Shown: positions 26,301-49,700 of the stretch, in pieces | How positions within the stretch are numbered: the first letter of the stretch is position 1 | Layout: the number at the start of each line of letters is the position of its first letter | Source: Dillenia suffruticosa | Lineage: Eukaryota > Streptophyta > Magnoliopsida > Dilleniales > Dilleniaceae | NCBI GenBank assembly: GCA_033439265.1 | Contig: JAVTVX010000010.1 | Span: 496,001 to 560,000, forward strand | Direction: 5' to 3' | Length of the DNA: 64,000 nt | Translations under genes and position numbers: made by a program | Notes under the pieces: model-generated | Database searches by the model: none | What the model was told of the DNA's origin: nothing | Seen by the model: only the letters and a program-made list of their open reading frames with translations

Positions 26301-26951
26301 TGGCTGCAGCATGAGCAAAAACATTATATTAGAACTTAGTTAAAATGGTGGAACTAACAGCAAGAATGCATTTGAGTTCAGACTACATTTTATCGAATTG
26401 AAATTTGCTCAATCATCAGGGGAAGTTCGTGGAAGCAAAACACGACAGTAAAGACTAATATCACTCTCATGAAAGGAGGAAACTGGATATCGAATTTATG
26501 CACATCCTATTGTAACCCAAATCTTTCAATTGTACCAGGACGTTTTTACTTCAATCGAGTCCTGCACTTCCCTCCTACCTGCTACTTCCTCCAACCGACT
26601 TACAAATGGGAGCCATTCAGGACGCAGAACGGAAGTCAAGTCCAGCAAGAAATCAACTAAAACATGATAAAAGCAAATGGCTTCCCTTGTGCAAAATACA
26701 GAAAAGCAATTCTAGGTAACAGAGCATCTGCAAGCCTCACAGTAGGTATAAACACAATTTATATCACTCTGAAAATTGCAAATGAGCACCCTGATCTTTA
26801 CGATTGAAGGCCCATATTGATGTGTGAGAGTTGTTACAAACTTTGAGTAATTTTCTTGCCTAGCCAGCTAAAAAAAACAGCCAAGCTAAAAAAAACAGCC
26901 AAGCTTCCATGTAAAGCATACACAGTTCTTATTATACATTGGGTTTTGGGA
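23398..26951. other. Gene-free region upstream (plus sense) of TAF7 3' end
   Basis: No coding sequence recognised. (GA)n lies at 24240-24266 and a C-run at about 23896-23914. The last few hundred bases should contain the 3' UTR of TAF7. A non-coding transcript in this space cannot be judged from sequence alone. Confidence 0.45.
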
Positions 26952-29921
26952 TTAAATTGAATCATCCGATTCATCGGAGTCACTTCTATCAGGCTCTGCA
27001 GCATTTGTTCCCGTCTCCGGAGCATCAGGTTTGACAGCAGGAGCAGATGCAAGTTTTTTGCTGATCTTTCGAGCATTTTCCTCTCCGTCTTCCTCTTGCT
27101 CAACAACTTCGGCATGTACACAATTTAGTCAAGGAATACATCATTGCAAAGCGCAAAATAAAAAAAAAAATTAAAGCCCTTTTCGCACTAGACGTCCTAA
27201 TGTTCCAGACTACGTTGGACATCACATGGAGGCAAGCAGGCATGTCTGTCAATTTTAATTTATTTATGTATTTTAGAGCAATATCTTATGAAAAATTCAT
27301 AGCCCATTTCAATAGTTTGTAGTGTCTGTGAACTACAGTGCTATGTGCGATCCATGTCTTGAAGTGATTATCCCATAAGGTGTAAAACATACTTCACAAG
27401 GTTGAGAAAGTAAATAACGCATAACTAAAAGTTCAAGCAAACAGTGATAGCCTCTGTGCCATCAGCCATGGGCATTCAGTCACAAGATGTGCAATGCAGT
27501 TGCAACAAGACACTTATTAATGAAGCCCCAAAGCCCCATCAGCATATCTTTCCATGGTTGTGGGAGATCCTGTAATATGATTTCTCCTGTAGTAATGAAA
27601 ATACACATAAAAAAGGATATCCGCATTCTCTGCTGTTCCACCAGCCATGATATTCAGCAAATCTTTCTCAACACGTCGAACAAGCTCAGGCTACAACAGG
27701 AACACAGTCTAAATCAGCACTAATTTTACAAGGAAAAGATGAGAAGGAATGCAAAACTATATAGGAAAAGGAGGAGACAAGGAAATCAAATAGAGCTAAC
27801 TTCTCATTTAATTAAGTTTGCATGGGCTTTAGCATAAGTTAAGAATTGTTCAACACCTCTTTAAATAGAATTTGCCACAAAAATATATAGAAGACATAAG
27901 AAATCACCATACATTAAGATCCGGCTCCCTACGAAATCTTCGCCTTCGAGCATCCCTCATCGGAGGGGTAAGGCCATGTCTGTATTCCACTACATCTGGG
28001 GCAGCATCACCCTCCTCTCTTACCATGATCATCTGTCAGAATCCAATAACTCATATAATGAAAATGACAAAGGATAAAGAGTATAGCCATTATAACCAAG
28101 CACTCTACCTGACCAATGTCAGCAGTTTTGATTAGCACGCTATCATCATATGTTTTATATGATTCCACAATACAAGGAAGATCCAGGAGAGAAGCAGGAA
28201 AACGATCATTCCCAATGACAAATGTGCCGCTTCTTCCGTCCTCTGATACACGGTAGTTTCAATTCTAGTTAGTCTATTACAGAGTTCACAAATCATAAAA
28301 GATGAAGAGCTATTCTTCAGTTTATATTTTTTTAATCAGTGTAGAATGTCCTGAATCAATGTAATCGAAGTTACTAATTCTGAAATTCCAGTAGACAGAA
28401 GAACATAAATTAACATCCATTTTGGCTAGTGTGAAGGAAAAATATAAACTAGCATTTCATTTACAATCCAATGTCCATGGAATACTGAATCATGCATCCC
28501 ACAGTGGGACTTTCTATCCCACCCAAAGGAATTCTCTTAAAGCTTCATCCAGTTAAAAGTTAGATAATAAATGGAATGCGACTCTTTATAGCCAATATGG
28601 CAGAAAGAGAATAATTAAATTATTGACCAACCAAAAGGGCAATGCTGGCTCCAGACATTCCATTACAAAAGTGGGCATCAAATAACTATCAAGAACCAGT
28701 AATTATTAAGACCATGTGAGAATCTCATTGCAAGAAAAGAAATTTGAATGGGATGCTCAAAGCTAACCGAGTGTCTCCACCACCTCATAGTGACACTATG
28801 ATTTGACTCATCTCCCATACGATCCTACTTCCATGTGAGTATTTAAGCAAAAATATGATATATGAGATTCCGGGAGGGGGGAACTTGGGGATGCAATCAG
28901 ATATTCATCGGCAAAGGAAAAAATTCAGTTTTCATTTGGTTAGAATTTTAAACTTTGTCTTTAAAATTTAAAATTTAAATGAAATCCTTTTGCTTGAAAT
29001 GATCAAAAGGTATGCGAGTTCAATCTTAAAGTTTGTTACTTGTAGTAACTATGAAGTAATGATGAGGGGCCCACAAACTCTGCTACATATAATTTTCCAA
29101 ATGCTTTATTTTTCAATGATTTATATGAAATGAGAATTAAACTCCACAATTTTTTTACGGGCATGATCTTTTACAAGATCTTCAATTGTGGTTGGTTCAA
29201 GACCTTGAACAACATTAAATTAAACCTCACCAAAACTGCCCATTGAATCTCTCTTACATCACCATGCTTTCATCACCATTGAATCTCTCATATTGTGGTA
29301 TATAAATATCGATGAATTTTGTGTTTTGACACTCAAGTGGACAGTCTTTTGTAGAAAGAATGACAGCAAACAATTGTTCACAGCTGTACATCGAATTCTT
29401 ATGTCCAGAAATCTAGGAAGACTATCTATTTTTTGTCACTAGCCCTCCATCCACAACAGATGAACCATATTCTCGCTATTGACAAACTTAGCCAAACCAT
29501 TTTTGCCTCCTGTGGAGTAAACGAGCTCTCTAAATGGCACAGGCACACAAAATTAATGTTAGAATAACAAGAAAACAGGGCACATGAAATGAAAATGAGA
29601 AGGAAAACAAAGAAGCCAATGCAAACAAAGTAATTGTGATTTAGCCCTGCATGATTCTGGTACCTCATGAGCTTTTCTCAATAAGACCAGTGGGCATATG
29701 AAGAACAAATATACAGAAACAAAAATAAACACCCAACAATTCTCATGATTCAAGATATAACGTGAACTCAGAATGACCCCAATATTAGGGTTTGGTAAAA
29801 TCTTACCAGAGAACGACAGATCCAAAGATTTATCATCAGAAGAGGACGCATTCTCATTTAATAACTGCTCAATCCTCTCTGCCACCGAAGGTGGAACTCT
29901 GAGTATGAATTGCTCCTCCAT
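26952..29921 (-). CDS. TAF7: TFIID subunit 7 (TAF7), with a U12-type AT-AC intron
   Basis: Five coding exons: 29807-29921, 28109-28242, 27913-28032, 27621-27690 and 26952-27115, giving 200 residues, close to the plant family length. The protein opens MEEQFILRVPPSVAERIE and carries the TAF7 core (DGRSGTFVIGNDRFPASLLD; KTADIGQMIMVRE; YRHGLTPPMRDARRRRFR). It ends in an acidic DSDESDDSI tail. TAF7 is a TFIID component in the nucleus that contacts TAF1 and gates its activity at promoters. Four junctions are ordinary only in part: introns 1-3 are GT-AG, but intron 4 (27116-27620) starts ATATCCTTTT and ends AC, with branch site TTCCTTGAC. Using these ends restores one open frame. A 5' UTR acceptor (CTTTCAG) sits at 29933. 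Gene order with the SR factor matches At1g55300-At1g55310 as I recall it. Confidence 0.94.
27116..27620 (-). other. U12-type (minor spliceosome) AT-AC intron of TAF7
   Basis: On the minus strand the donor is ATATCCTTTT directly after GCGG. The branch-point consensus TTCCTTGAC occupies 27128-27136, and the intron ends in AC at 27117-27116, 13 bases after the branch A at 27129. All three signals match the U12 consensus, and no GT-AG pair nearby keeps the acidic C-terminus in frame. Confidence 0.9.
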
Positions 29922-30329
29922 GATACCAAGCACTGAAAGATGCAAAAGAAACAATTTACAAAAGAAAAAAATTTCATGCGAAAACTGAAACGTATTCTTT
30001 CTGTAGCAATTGAAACTAGGATCATACAAACAAAGAAAAAAAAAAAAAAGAAAAGAAAGCCTAAAAGATGAAAACAGAAACCCCGCCCTGAATACAAAAC
30101 TTCAATTCAAGATCATCATTGCCACGGAAAGAGAAAGGGGGAGATTGAAATGAAAAATGGGATCAGAAATGGAGTGACAGGAATCCAACGACTATTTGTG
30201 GATTTATTTCGGATGGCAATTTGAGTGACATCGCCGCCTAGTATGGCGGTGTCAGAAAGAGAAGAAAGTCCACGCAAATCAATCGGGCCTAGGGAAGTTG
30301 CCAGTATAGACCATCTTGGCAGAAGCAAA

Positions 30330-30555
30330 TAGAGATGACAATGGATCGGTTATGGTTTAGGTCACATTAATACCATATCCAACCCTAGATTCTTACTCCA
30401 ATATCCATATCCGACCCTAACCCAATTAGAGTTAAAAAATAGAAAACCATATCCGACTCTACGGATTTTTCTAAAAATCCGATCCAATATATTACATGCA
30501 TTTAAAAAAACCGAACCGATCTGATCCATACACGACACATACCCGACCCGAGTTT
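30330..30555. mobile_element. hAT-like terminal fragment, degraded
   Basis: The stretch starts TAGAGATGACAATGGATCGG, like the ends of many plant hAT non-autonomous elements. It continues with repeated CCATATCCGACCC-type words. The opposite end and target duplication are not visible, so this is probably a truncated remnant. Confidence 0.35.
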
Positions 30556-31515
30556 CAAATATTGTTTTGCCAAATGATACAGCAGCAACAGAAGGGAGGA
30601 ATAAATCAATGAATGGATGTTGCAACATGTCATTGGTAGATTAATTTGCTAACATGAATGGATGTTAATTGGGTTAATAATAGAAAAATACAATACATTA
30701 ATTAATCAAAGATTCATTCATCATCACATCCAATCCAATCATTAGAAAGTGTGAAAAATAAAATAAATTGAACCATACAAATCGAGAATAAACCAAACTG
30801 TTAGTGGGAAGGAAGCAAAGGACAAATAAAATGAAGAGAGGGAATCATGAATGGTGCGTTGAATGTTTGGATTTGAATAGAACACACAGGACATGAATGA
30901 TTAATGGTAAAAAATATTGAATGTACATGAACATGGACATGGGTATGGAAGATTTGCTATGTGGGAGTGCAGTAAATTAGTAGATGATTCGATGGAGATG
31001 TGGTAGTGTCAGAATTTGGTCTCGTTCCTCTCAAATGCAGTCCACTTCCCATCAGAATATTACCCTTAACACAGACAGTAGAGTTACGTTGGGTGTTAAC
31101 TGAATTTGGTCAGCCATTTTCATAGTTCCAGGTTTCAACACTACCCAATTAAACATACTTTGCAATAAACAAATCCAGATGAATTTGGACAAATAAACAA
31201 ATCCAGATGAAAATCTTCAAGACTGAAAGGAACAGGACAAAATAACAATAAAAATCAGCAGGATACAAGATACACAGCATCAAGATCAGAAACTCAAAAC
31301 TAAACATGAAAACAGAAATTCAGAAATTCGAGGAAAATCACAGAGACTGCAAAAATTCAGAAATTAAAAAAAAAAAAACAATTAGAGAAGGGTTGCAGAG
31401 TCCACACTCACAGTCACGGAGATGGGTTAACTACAGGGAGGTCGGCAATGAAGGTCGGTAAGGTCGATTAAAGGATGCGGCAGAGAGACGAGACGATTAT
31501 GAGTATGAAACAATA
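30556..31515. other. Intergenic AT-rich stretch between TAF7 and the SR gene
   Basis: No coding sequence recognised. A short direct repeat (AATAAACAAATCCAGATGAA) occurs twice near 31165-31210. If TAF7 uses the mirrored leader in the palindrome at 31516, this region lies inside its 5' UTR intron. Confidence 0.4.
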
Positions 31516-31935
31516 AAGAGAGAGAGAGGGAGGGGAGAGAGAACCTGGTACCGGCGGTGAAGACGGCGAGTGGTGTTGGTTGGAAAAACCCTAGCTCTCC
31601 CTCTCGCTCGCTCTCGACGGGTTTGAACGAAATAATACGAAGAGGGACCTCAAGGTCATGCCAGACGCGTTTTATCATTGAGGTCTTAAGAAATTACCTA
31701 CTTTGCCCTTGCCTTTGCAATCAGTCAGTCCGTACTGATACAATGCAAGGGCAAAGTAGGTAATTTATCACGACCTCAATTATAAAACGCGTACCTTGAG
31801 ATCCCCCTTCGTATTATTTCGCTCGAACCAGTCGAGAGCGAGCGAGAGGGAGAGCTAGGGTTTTTCCAACCAACACCACTAGCCGTCTTCGCCACCGGTA
31901 CCAGGTTCTCTCTCCCTCCCTCTCTCTTTCTCTTT
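31516..31935. promoter_or_regulatory. Imperfect palindrome forming a divergent promoter/5' UTR
   Basis: The left arm (about 31516-31712) and right arm (about 31745-31935) are reverse complements at roughly 90% or better by eye, with one 8-base indel, around a 32-base centre. The right arm holds the SR gene's predicted 5' UTR exon: telo-box-like AAACCCTAG (reverse CTAGGGTTTTT), then CCGGTACCAG|GTTCTC as a splice donor at 31904/31905. The left arm keeps the same donor on the minus strand (31545/31544), pointing towards TAF7. Both arms have purine/pyrimidine-rich outer ends. Confidence 0.85.
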
Positions 31936-32551
31936 CGTTTTCCGGCACTCGATCTGATGTGTCTCAGTTTGCAGCTTTTTCTCTATTTCACACGATTAGG
32001 GGTCTCACTTTTTTAAGTACAAACGAGCAGACACTCACGTACACACCGTCTCTTCTATCTTTGTGATTATCTCCGTGAATTCCTTCATGTGTGCAATTGC
32101 TCTGTAAAGTTATAGTGTCAGTTGTTTTGAAGTTGCGAGGAGCATGTTTTTTGGAATTGTTATTGGTGGGCTTTTCAGAGTAATTGGGGTGATTTTGTGC
32201 ATCTAGGTGTTTGATACTATATAGTTAATTCAAATTAACCGCTCAAGTTTCTCTAAACTCGGCCACATCTTCTTCTTCATTTGTTAGCCCTCATTTTGCG
32301 TGGTCCAAAGTGAAAACTGGAGGAACTTCTGTTCATTATTTCTTGTTTTTTTGGGGGGGGGGGGAGGAGGGGTGGCTCTTGTTAGAGAGTGTATCTCTAA
32401 ATATTTCGAGAATTTTAGTCTAAACAAGTCCCCTTATTTTGCTTCCTGCATTCTGGGTCTTGCTGTTACTTAGCTTTTTTTTTTAATAAATATATATAAA
32501 TTCATATAGTGTGTGGTTCGTGGTCATAGATCCATATTTTGTGATGCGCAG
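31905..32551 (+). other. Predicted 5' UTR intron of the SR splicing factor
   Basis: Donor CCAG|GTTCTC and acceptor GATGCGCAG|AGGTCAG bracket a pyrimidine-rich, non-coding stretch that ends 21 bases before the start codon. Leader introns are usual in this gene family. Inferred from splice-site fit. Confidence 0.5.
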
Positions 32552-32572
32552 AGGTCAGTCGTATCTTCACAA

Positions 32573-39585
<7,013 letters not shown>

Positions 39586-40881
39586 TTGTGGTACATCTAC
39601 TGTTTGTGATTTCTTTGGTAGGCTTCATTTCATTGAAAGCAGGATTCTGTAATATTACCTTGGATTTAAAGTTTGATGTACTTGTGGTACATTTGAGTTC
39701 TCTTGAGCTACATGTGGATTTCCTGTGACCTCGGTGCTTAAGATCATTAAAATGTTGTGGGTCAGCTTAGCCCTGTTTAACTGTATGAATGGTGGATAGT
39801 ATCTGAACATTGTGATCTAATGCGCCCATTGGGTTGGACTTGAGTTCTGCTTTTGCAATTTTAGTTTATTCTCTCTTGGTTTGTGTTTACCCTATTTTCA
39901 GGGGTTCAATAAGGGTGTCGGGGACCCAGTTGAATGCCAGAGAATTTTTATTGCCAGTTTGTAATGTTTTTAGGCACTGGAGAAAGGTAAGTGAAAGGTT
40001 CAAAACGAGAATCGAATTCTTTTGATGAGTAGCTGTCCATGGCTTCTCACTTTCCACCTAGGCAGTGTTTGCAATCCCCCCCCCCCCCCAAACAAAAAAA
40101 AAGTTTCTTCCCCTGCCCCCAAATTCTTTTAACCAAGGAAAAATCAGTTGGAAATTTCGTTCTTCTTGTGGGAATGGGATCACAAAAGAGTAGCGTATTG
40201 GGGCATGGTTGAATAATTTTCTTTTAGGACGGCTTTTACAACTTGGATTTGGATTTATATGTATTTCAAAGAATGCACTCAATTAAAATCCTACAATTGC
40301 GAATATGTTGTGTGGAATACATTATGGGACAATTAAAATTTTTGTCAGATAATTATATTTATATTTCTAATGATAACTATGTGCAATGAAAATACTCCCA
40401 CCAAGTAATATAGGATACTTGGGATATAGAAAAAAATTGCCCACATTTTTTTTTTATTGATTTTTAGCTAGAAAAAGAGAAGTCCAGGGTGAAAGTGGAA
40501 GAGAGAGAGAGAGACCGAAAAGTTAAATATTTTCTGTGAAAGGATTAAAAAGTTGAGTTATTTTTATAGAGGCATGTAAGGAAAATAGTTATTCACAATT
40601 ATAAGTTAGATTGCATGACTTACAGAATTCAAAGTTTAGAAATGTATATATTCAATCACCTGAAATGAAATACTCCTAGCTCTTTTTTGCCCCATTTTCT
40701 TTATTAGGAAAAAACCATTGTACAAGACAAATGACCGAGGAGAGGACAGACCATCGCGTGTTTCTTTTGCCTCAACTCTAAACGGCACTAATATTAACAT
40801 TATCATTTACGAGAAGTTTGGTGCCGAGGTAGTCAGGTTCTACGCAGGTTCATTTTCTCCCTCCCTCTGGGAAGTTGGGTG
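39586..40881. other. Region between the SR gene and COP10
   Basis: The first part is the SR gene's 3' UTR (no polyadenylation signal could be chosen with confidence). A C-run lies near 40076-40089 and a short (GA)n near 40501. The final 100-200 bases should be the COP10 promoter and leader. No other gene recognised. Confidence 0.5.
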
Positions 40882-44807
<3,926 letters not shown>

Positions 44808-46750
44808 ATCATGAGTTGGTGATGTTCAAGGGTAGCACATATGCCCGTAAGCGAATTAACATTTAGATTCATTATAGTTCCTGAAAGAGATGCAAAGTCG
44901 TGCTCTTTCATTGCTATCCTGTGAATCTATTCATATGTTTTTTTCTCTTTTTATTCTTTCTTTATTTTTATTTTATTGTATTTTCTTTTTCTTTTTCTTT
45001 TTCTTTTTTTCTTTTAGGAGGGGATGTTTACAATCTGATGCTACTGAATATGAACCATAATTGGGATTTGCTGGCCTTTATGGATTTACTTTACGGTGCA
45101 AATTCTGCAATTTTTTTCAGATCCTTTCACTCGGCCTGATCACTGCCAATTCTCATTATCCATTATCTGATCAATATATATACCCACCAATAGAAAAAAA
45201 AAATAAAATTGATAATTACATACAAAGTTTTAAATACTTCACACATTTTTGGATTTAATTCTAAATATTTTAATTTTCTTATAAGTCTTAAATATTTAAA
45301 TTTAATTATAATTCTAGTTCTAAGACGAAATTACAAACAAAATAAAAATTCTATTGTTAAATAGGTTATATGATATTGTACATGATATTGACGTTATTGT
45401 TATGAAAATTTCGTATGACCATATTATTTTTGAAAATTTATGTACCTACTTTTTATAAGATATTATCTATTCAGTACCATAATTTAGACAGAAATACAAA
45501 ATATTAGCGTAATTTTATTAATTTGGTATAAAAATATTATTATAATCTACACGTCAATACTATAATTATAATGTAACGTGGTCTATTCGATTGTGGAAGG
45601 TCAAATTATTTGATATGAAAAATTAAAAGATTTAATATTAAATTAAAAATGGGTAGAATGTTTAAGACTTCTAAAAAAAAAACCTAAATTAATTAGGAAA
45701 TATAAATATACTAGACAAGATCTAGGGTTAATTTTTTGATAATTGCGAGTCCATGTATATGGTTTTTGTGTTTTCAGTTGTGCTCGATGGAATTATTATT
45801 ATATACTCAAAAGTCAAATGTAGTGACTTAAGTTTTGATTAAAAACTTGACCATTTATTCATTTGACTTGGGAAATAAAAAAAAAAAGGTTTTCTGCTTT
45901 TATTTTCTGAAAATAGATTTTATTTTTATGATTTTTAAAATTCAGAAAATATATTTGGTTTGTAAGGTAGAAAACAAGTTTGATTTATTATGCATGTTTT
46001 CTGTTTTTATTTATGGCAAATTAAGAGAGAAAATGAGAGAAAAGAGGATTTTTTATTTTAATTATTATTACGTCATCGTGTTTACAAAAACGTTTTTCTT
46101 TTCTGTTTTAATAATAATAATAATAAAAGCATCTTTATTTTCGATTTTAATTTTATTTTCAAAAAATTTTTATTAAAAATAAAAAAAAAAATTATAACCG
46201 AACATGTTTTTATACTTAATTTTCAATAAAAATAGAAAATAAAAACAAAAAATGGCCCAACCAAACACACCTTACGTTTTCAAAACATGTTTTCATAACC
46301 AAACGTGTTTTTATTACGCATGTTTTTGTTATAATGTTAAGGAGAAGAGAATTTCTAATAATTAATTTGGTATTACCTCATTAATAATAACTATTAACTA
46401 TTTACAAACATCATCGTACACAGCGTTTTTGTTTCTACGGACTAAGGTTATAATAATTATTTAATTACATTATTATTTTTTTTGCATAAATACAATTACG
46501 AAGGCAAAAAAAAAAAATACCAGCATACAAAAATGCCGTCAAATTTGACAAACGAGGGAGGTGGTTTGGTGAAGGGTAGTATGGTAAATTCGAGTCCAAA
46601 TTTTGAGAGAAAGTACTCGCCACTTGACGTAGCCCAACAGCTCCCCCCCCCCTGGCCAATGTGCTCTGTTTCTCACTCTCTTTTGTCTACGTCTCTGTCT
46701 CGGTCTCTGTTTCTGTTTCTGTTTCTGAGGAGAGGGAGAGACAGAGAGAG
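44808..46750. other. Region between COP10 and the acyl-activating enzyme
   Basis: Very AT-rich. Begins with the COP10 3' UTR. The stretch about 45880-46290 reads as an imperfect inverted repeat (TTTTATTTTCTG... on the left, AGAAAATAAAAAC on the right), which may be a decayed MITE. The last 100 bases form a CT/GA-rich leader of the next gene. Confidence 0.4.
45880..46290. repeat. AT-rich imperfect inverted repeat, possible MITE
   Basis: The left edge (TTTTCTGCTTTTATTTTCTG) and the reverse complement of the right edge (TTTTTGTTTTTATTTTCTA) are similar. The interior is AT-rich and non-coding. Low complexity makes chance matching a real alternative. Confidence 0.3.
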
Positions 46751-49700
46751 ATGGAGAGAGAGACAAAGAGAGTGCGAGAACTGGGAGTGGAAGACTTCAT
46801 TGGAACTGGTTTGTCTGCAGAAGAAGCGAGAGCGTTGGAAGAAGAATTGAAAAGGGTAATTGATGGAGTGGATGAGTCGAACCCAAAGGAGCTATGGCGC
46901 GAGATTACCGCTCGGAAATTGCTGAAGCCGTCGTATCCTCACTCCCTTCATCACCTTTTTTACTACTCTGTCTACTCTTCTTGGGATGAGTCCACCACTG
47001 GTCCTCCTCTTTACTGGTTCCCTTCTCTGTTAGTCTCTCTCTCTCTCTCTGGGAGCTTGACTTTTGGAATTGATGATTTCGATACGTCTTTCGTCGTTGC
47101 TTCTCTTAGTCTGTGATGGTATATACGCTGGATTAGGGATTTTCTGAGATTATGCCTGTTTGATTTGTTGGTTTTATTGATTTTGAATTTAAATTAACGG
47201 GGACGTTTTTTTTGGGCGTGGGGGACACAACTACAGGAACTAGACTATTTGAAATGAGAAATCTGCGTGCGTTGTTTTTGGCCATCGCCTTAGATCTTCT
47301 GTGCTATATTGTAATTTCAAGGCTTTTCTTTAATTTTCATTTTCCAAATTATTCATGAGGTTGGTTTCCTATGACTGCTCGTCCTCACTGCTTTGAGTTC
47401 TCTTGTTTTTTTCTTTTTTTTTTCTCCCTCAAAAGAATAAATCTATACAAGATTAGGTGAGTTAAAGGAATGAAAATGGCTAAATCTTAATTATGGTGTT
47501 AAAAATATAAATAATCTCATTATCAGGTCATCTTCCACCTATTTCTAGTAAGGGGGTTTGACCGGTTAAACTGTCGTATATAGTGCTGAAGGGATTTTAC
47601 AATTTATATCATCCCGCTGTTAAGATTAGCTGGCACTGGGTCAAATAGTTCGTATATAGTCACAGAACACTAATTTAATAGCTTGTAGAATGAAGTTCAT
47701 CGTTTATGTTTTAACTTCCTGCTGATTCCTGTACCTGTTATCTGTCAGATATGAAGCCCATAATTCAAACTTGGGACGCATATTACAAACTCATGGTCCA
47801 AACCTTCTAGGGTCATCATACAAAGATCCTATAACAAGTTATAGTCTCTTTCAGAAGTTCTCTGTTCAGAATCCTGTGGTAATCCCTTGATTTTTATGGA
47901 CCATTACCAAGTAGCTAATGGTAGGCTGTGGATCATTAACGAGGATCCTTTTATTTTGCAGGTCTATTGGTCAATTGTTCTAAAAGAGCTTGCAATCTCA
48001 TTTCGTGAGCCTCCGAGGTGCATTCTTGATACAACAGACGAATCAAAACCAGGTGGGACATGGCTCCCAGGTTCAGTTTTAAACATTGCTGAAAGCTGTC
48101 TGTTGCCCACAAATTATCCAAGAAAATCAGATGATGGCATAGCTGTTGTATGGCGAGATGAGTGGTCTGATGATTCCCCTGTTAATCATCTGACATTAAG
48201 AGAGTTTAGGGAACAAGTAATGTATGCTTTTCTTTCACTCCCCTTGTCTCCATTTTGCAACTTGAACCTTGAATATATTTCTGGGAATGTGAAGGACTTA
48301 CAGTTCGATTTTAAAGACAGAAAGCTATCTACGTTCTTGTCATTTCTGCTGTTTTGTCTTTACTTTTGCTAACATTTTGTTACTTATTTTACAGGTTGGT
48401 AGCAAACGCACTGGATGCAACATTCTCAAAGGGTGACACAGTTGCGATTGACATGCCCATGACAGTCAATGCTATTATTATATACCTTGCAACTGTACTA
48501 GCAGGAATGGTTGTTGTTTCAATAGCTGATAGCTTCGCACCTAAGGAGATTGCAACTCGCTTGCGTGTGTCTAAAGCAAAGGGGATTTTTACTCAGGTTA
48601 GTTCCTAATTCTAATTTTTTGAAACCTTGTGCAACCCAGAAAGCAACCATTTTGTCCCACTGATAGTATCTCTCAACTCTCTGCAGTTTGTCGAAAACTA
48701 TATAAAATTTGTTTTCATTTGAAACGTAGAAGAGGAGCACTGCAGTAAAATGACAAAAAGTACACAGATAGGCACTTTACCATACTTAGAATTTTTATAC
48801 TTACTTTCAGAACTGCAAGAGGCCTTGAATGCTGCAAAGCCCAAAAAATGTGGATATTTAATTCTTGGATATTTAATTCTTCTATAAAATTATCTAAACT
48901 TCCATATGTGTAGCATCTCTGTTGTGTGGTGTCTGAACTCTTGAACATATGAATAGCTGGAGCTTGTGGTGTTTCACACCACCTTGATCAATCACCTATT
49001 GGACAACATTAATTTGGTGATGTAATCTACAACAGGATATCTACTTTGGTGATCTAGTACTATACAATCAAGTCACATAATTTGGGTATACCTGCATTGC
49101 GTGCTCATTGAGTGCTTCAACATGATAGATTGACATTCTAATATTTATGTTTCATTTCATCAGTTCTTTTATTTCAGTTACTTCTCACATGTTAACCTGC
49201 TTTGATTTCTTTTTGTACTATATTACTCTCCCTGGAAGTAATGTACATCTTCTACTAACAGGATTACATAGTGAGAGGAGGTCGGAAGTATCCATTATAT
49301 AGGTAATGATTACTCAGTCCCTTCATGTTTGTGATAGATTTCCAACATGTCACTTGAAGTTCCCATGTTAACCATGAAAAAACTGAAGATTGGTCATTTT
49401 TTATTCCAAGTTATTGTACTGTAGCTGTAGATTGCATTTTTCAGGAGCAGTATTTATAAACCATAGGTGTCTTAGAACTGCTGCCAATGGTAGGCCATAT
49501 AAATTCATTTGCCTTTTTTTTTTTTTTATGTAAAATGCTAAGATCAAGAAATCAGGTTCATGTCATCTGTGGAATTTGTTTGAATAATTATTACACATAA
49601 CAGCATATGAAATTTTATTAGAACATATTTGAGGATATTCTCCAGAGCAGAAGTATCATTTTGTCTTTTAAACAATGGAAACAATCTGAAGACAGAAATG

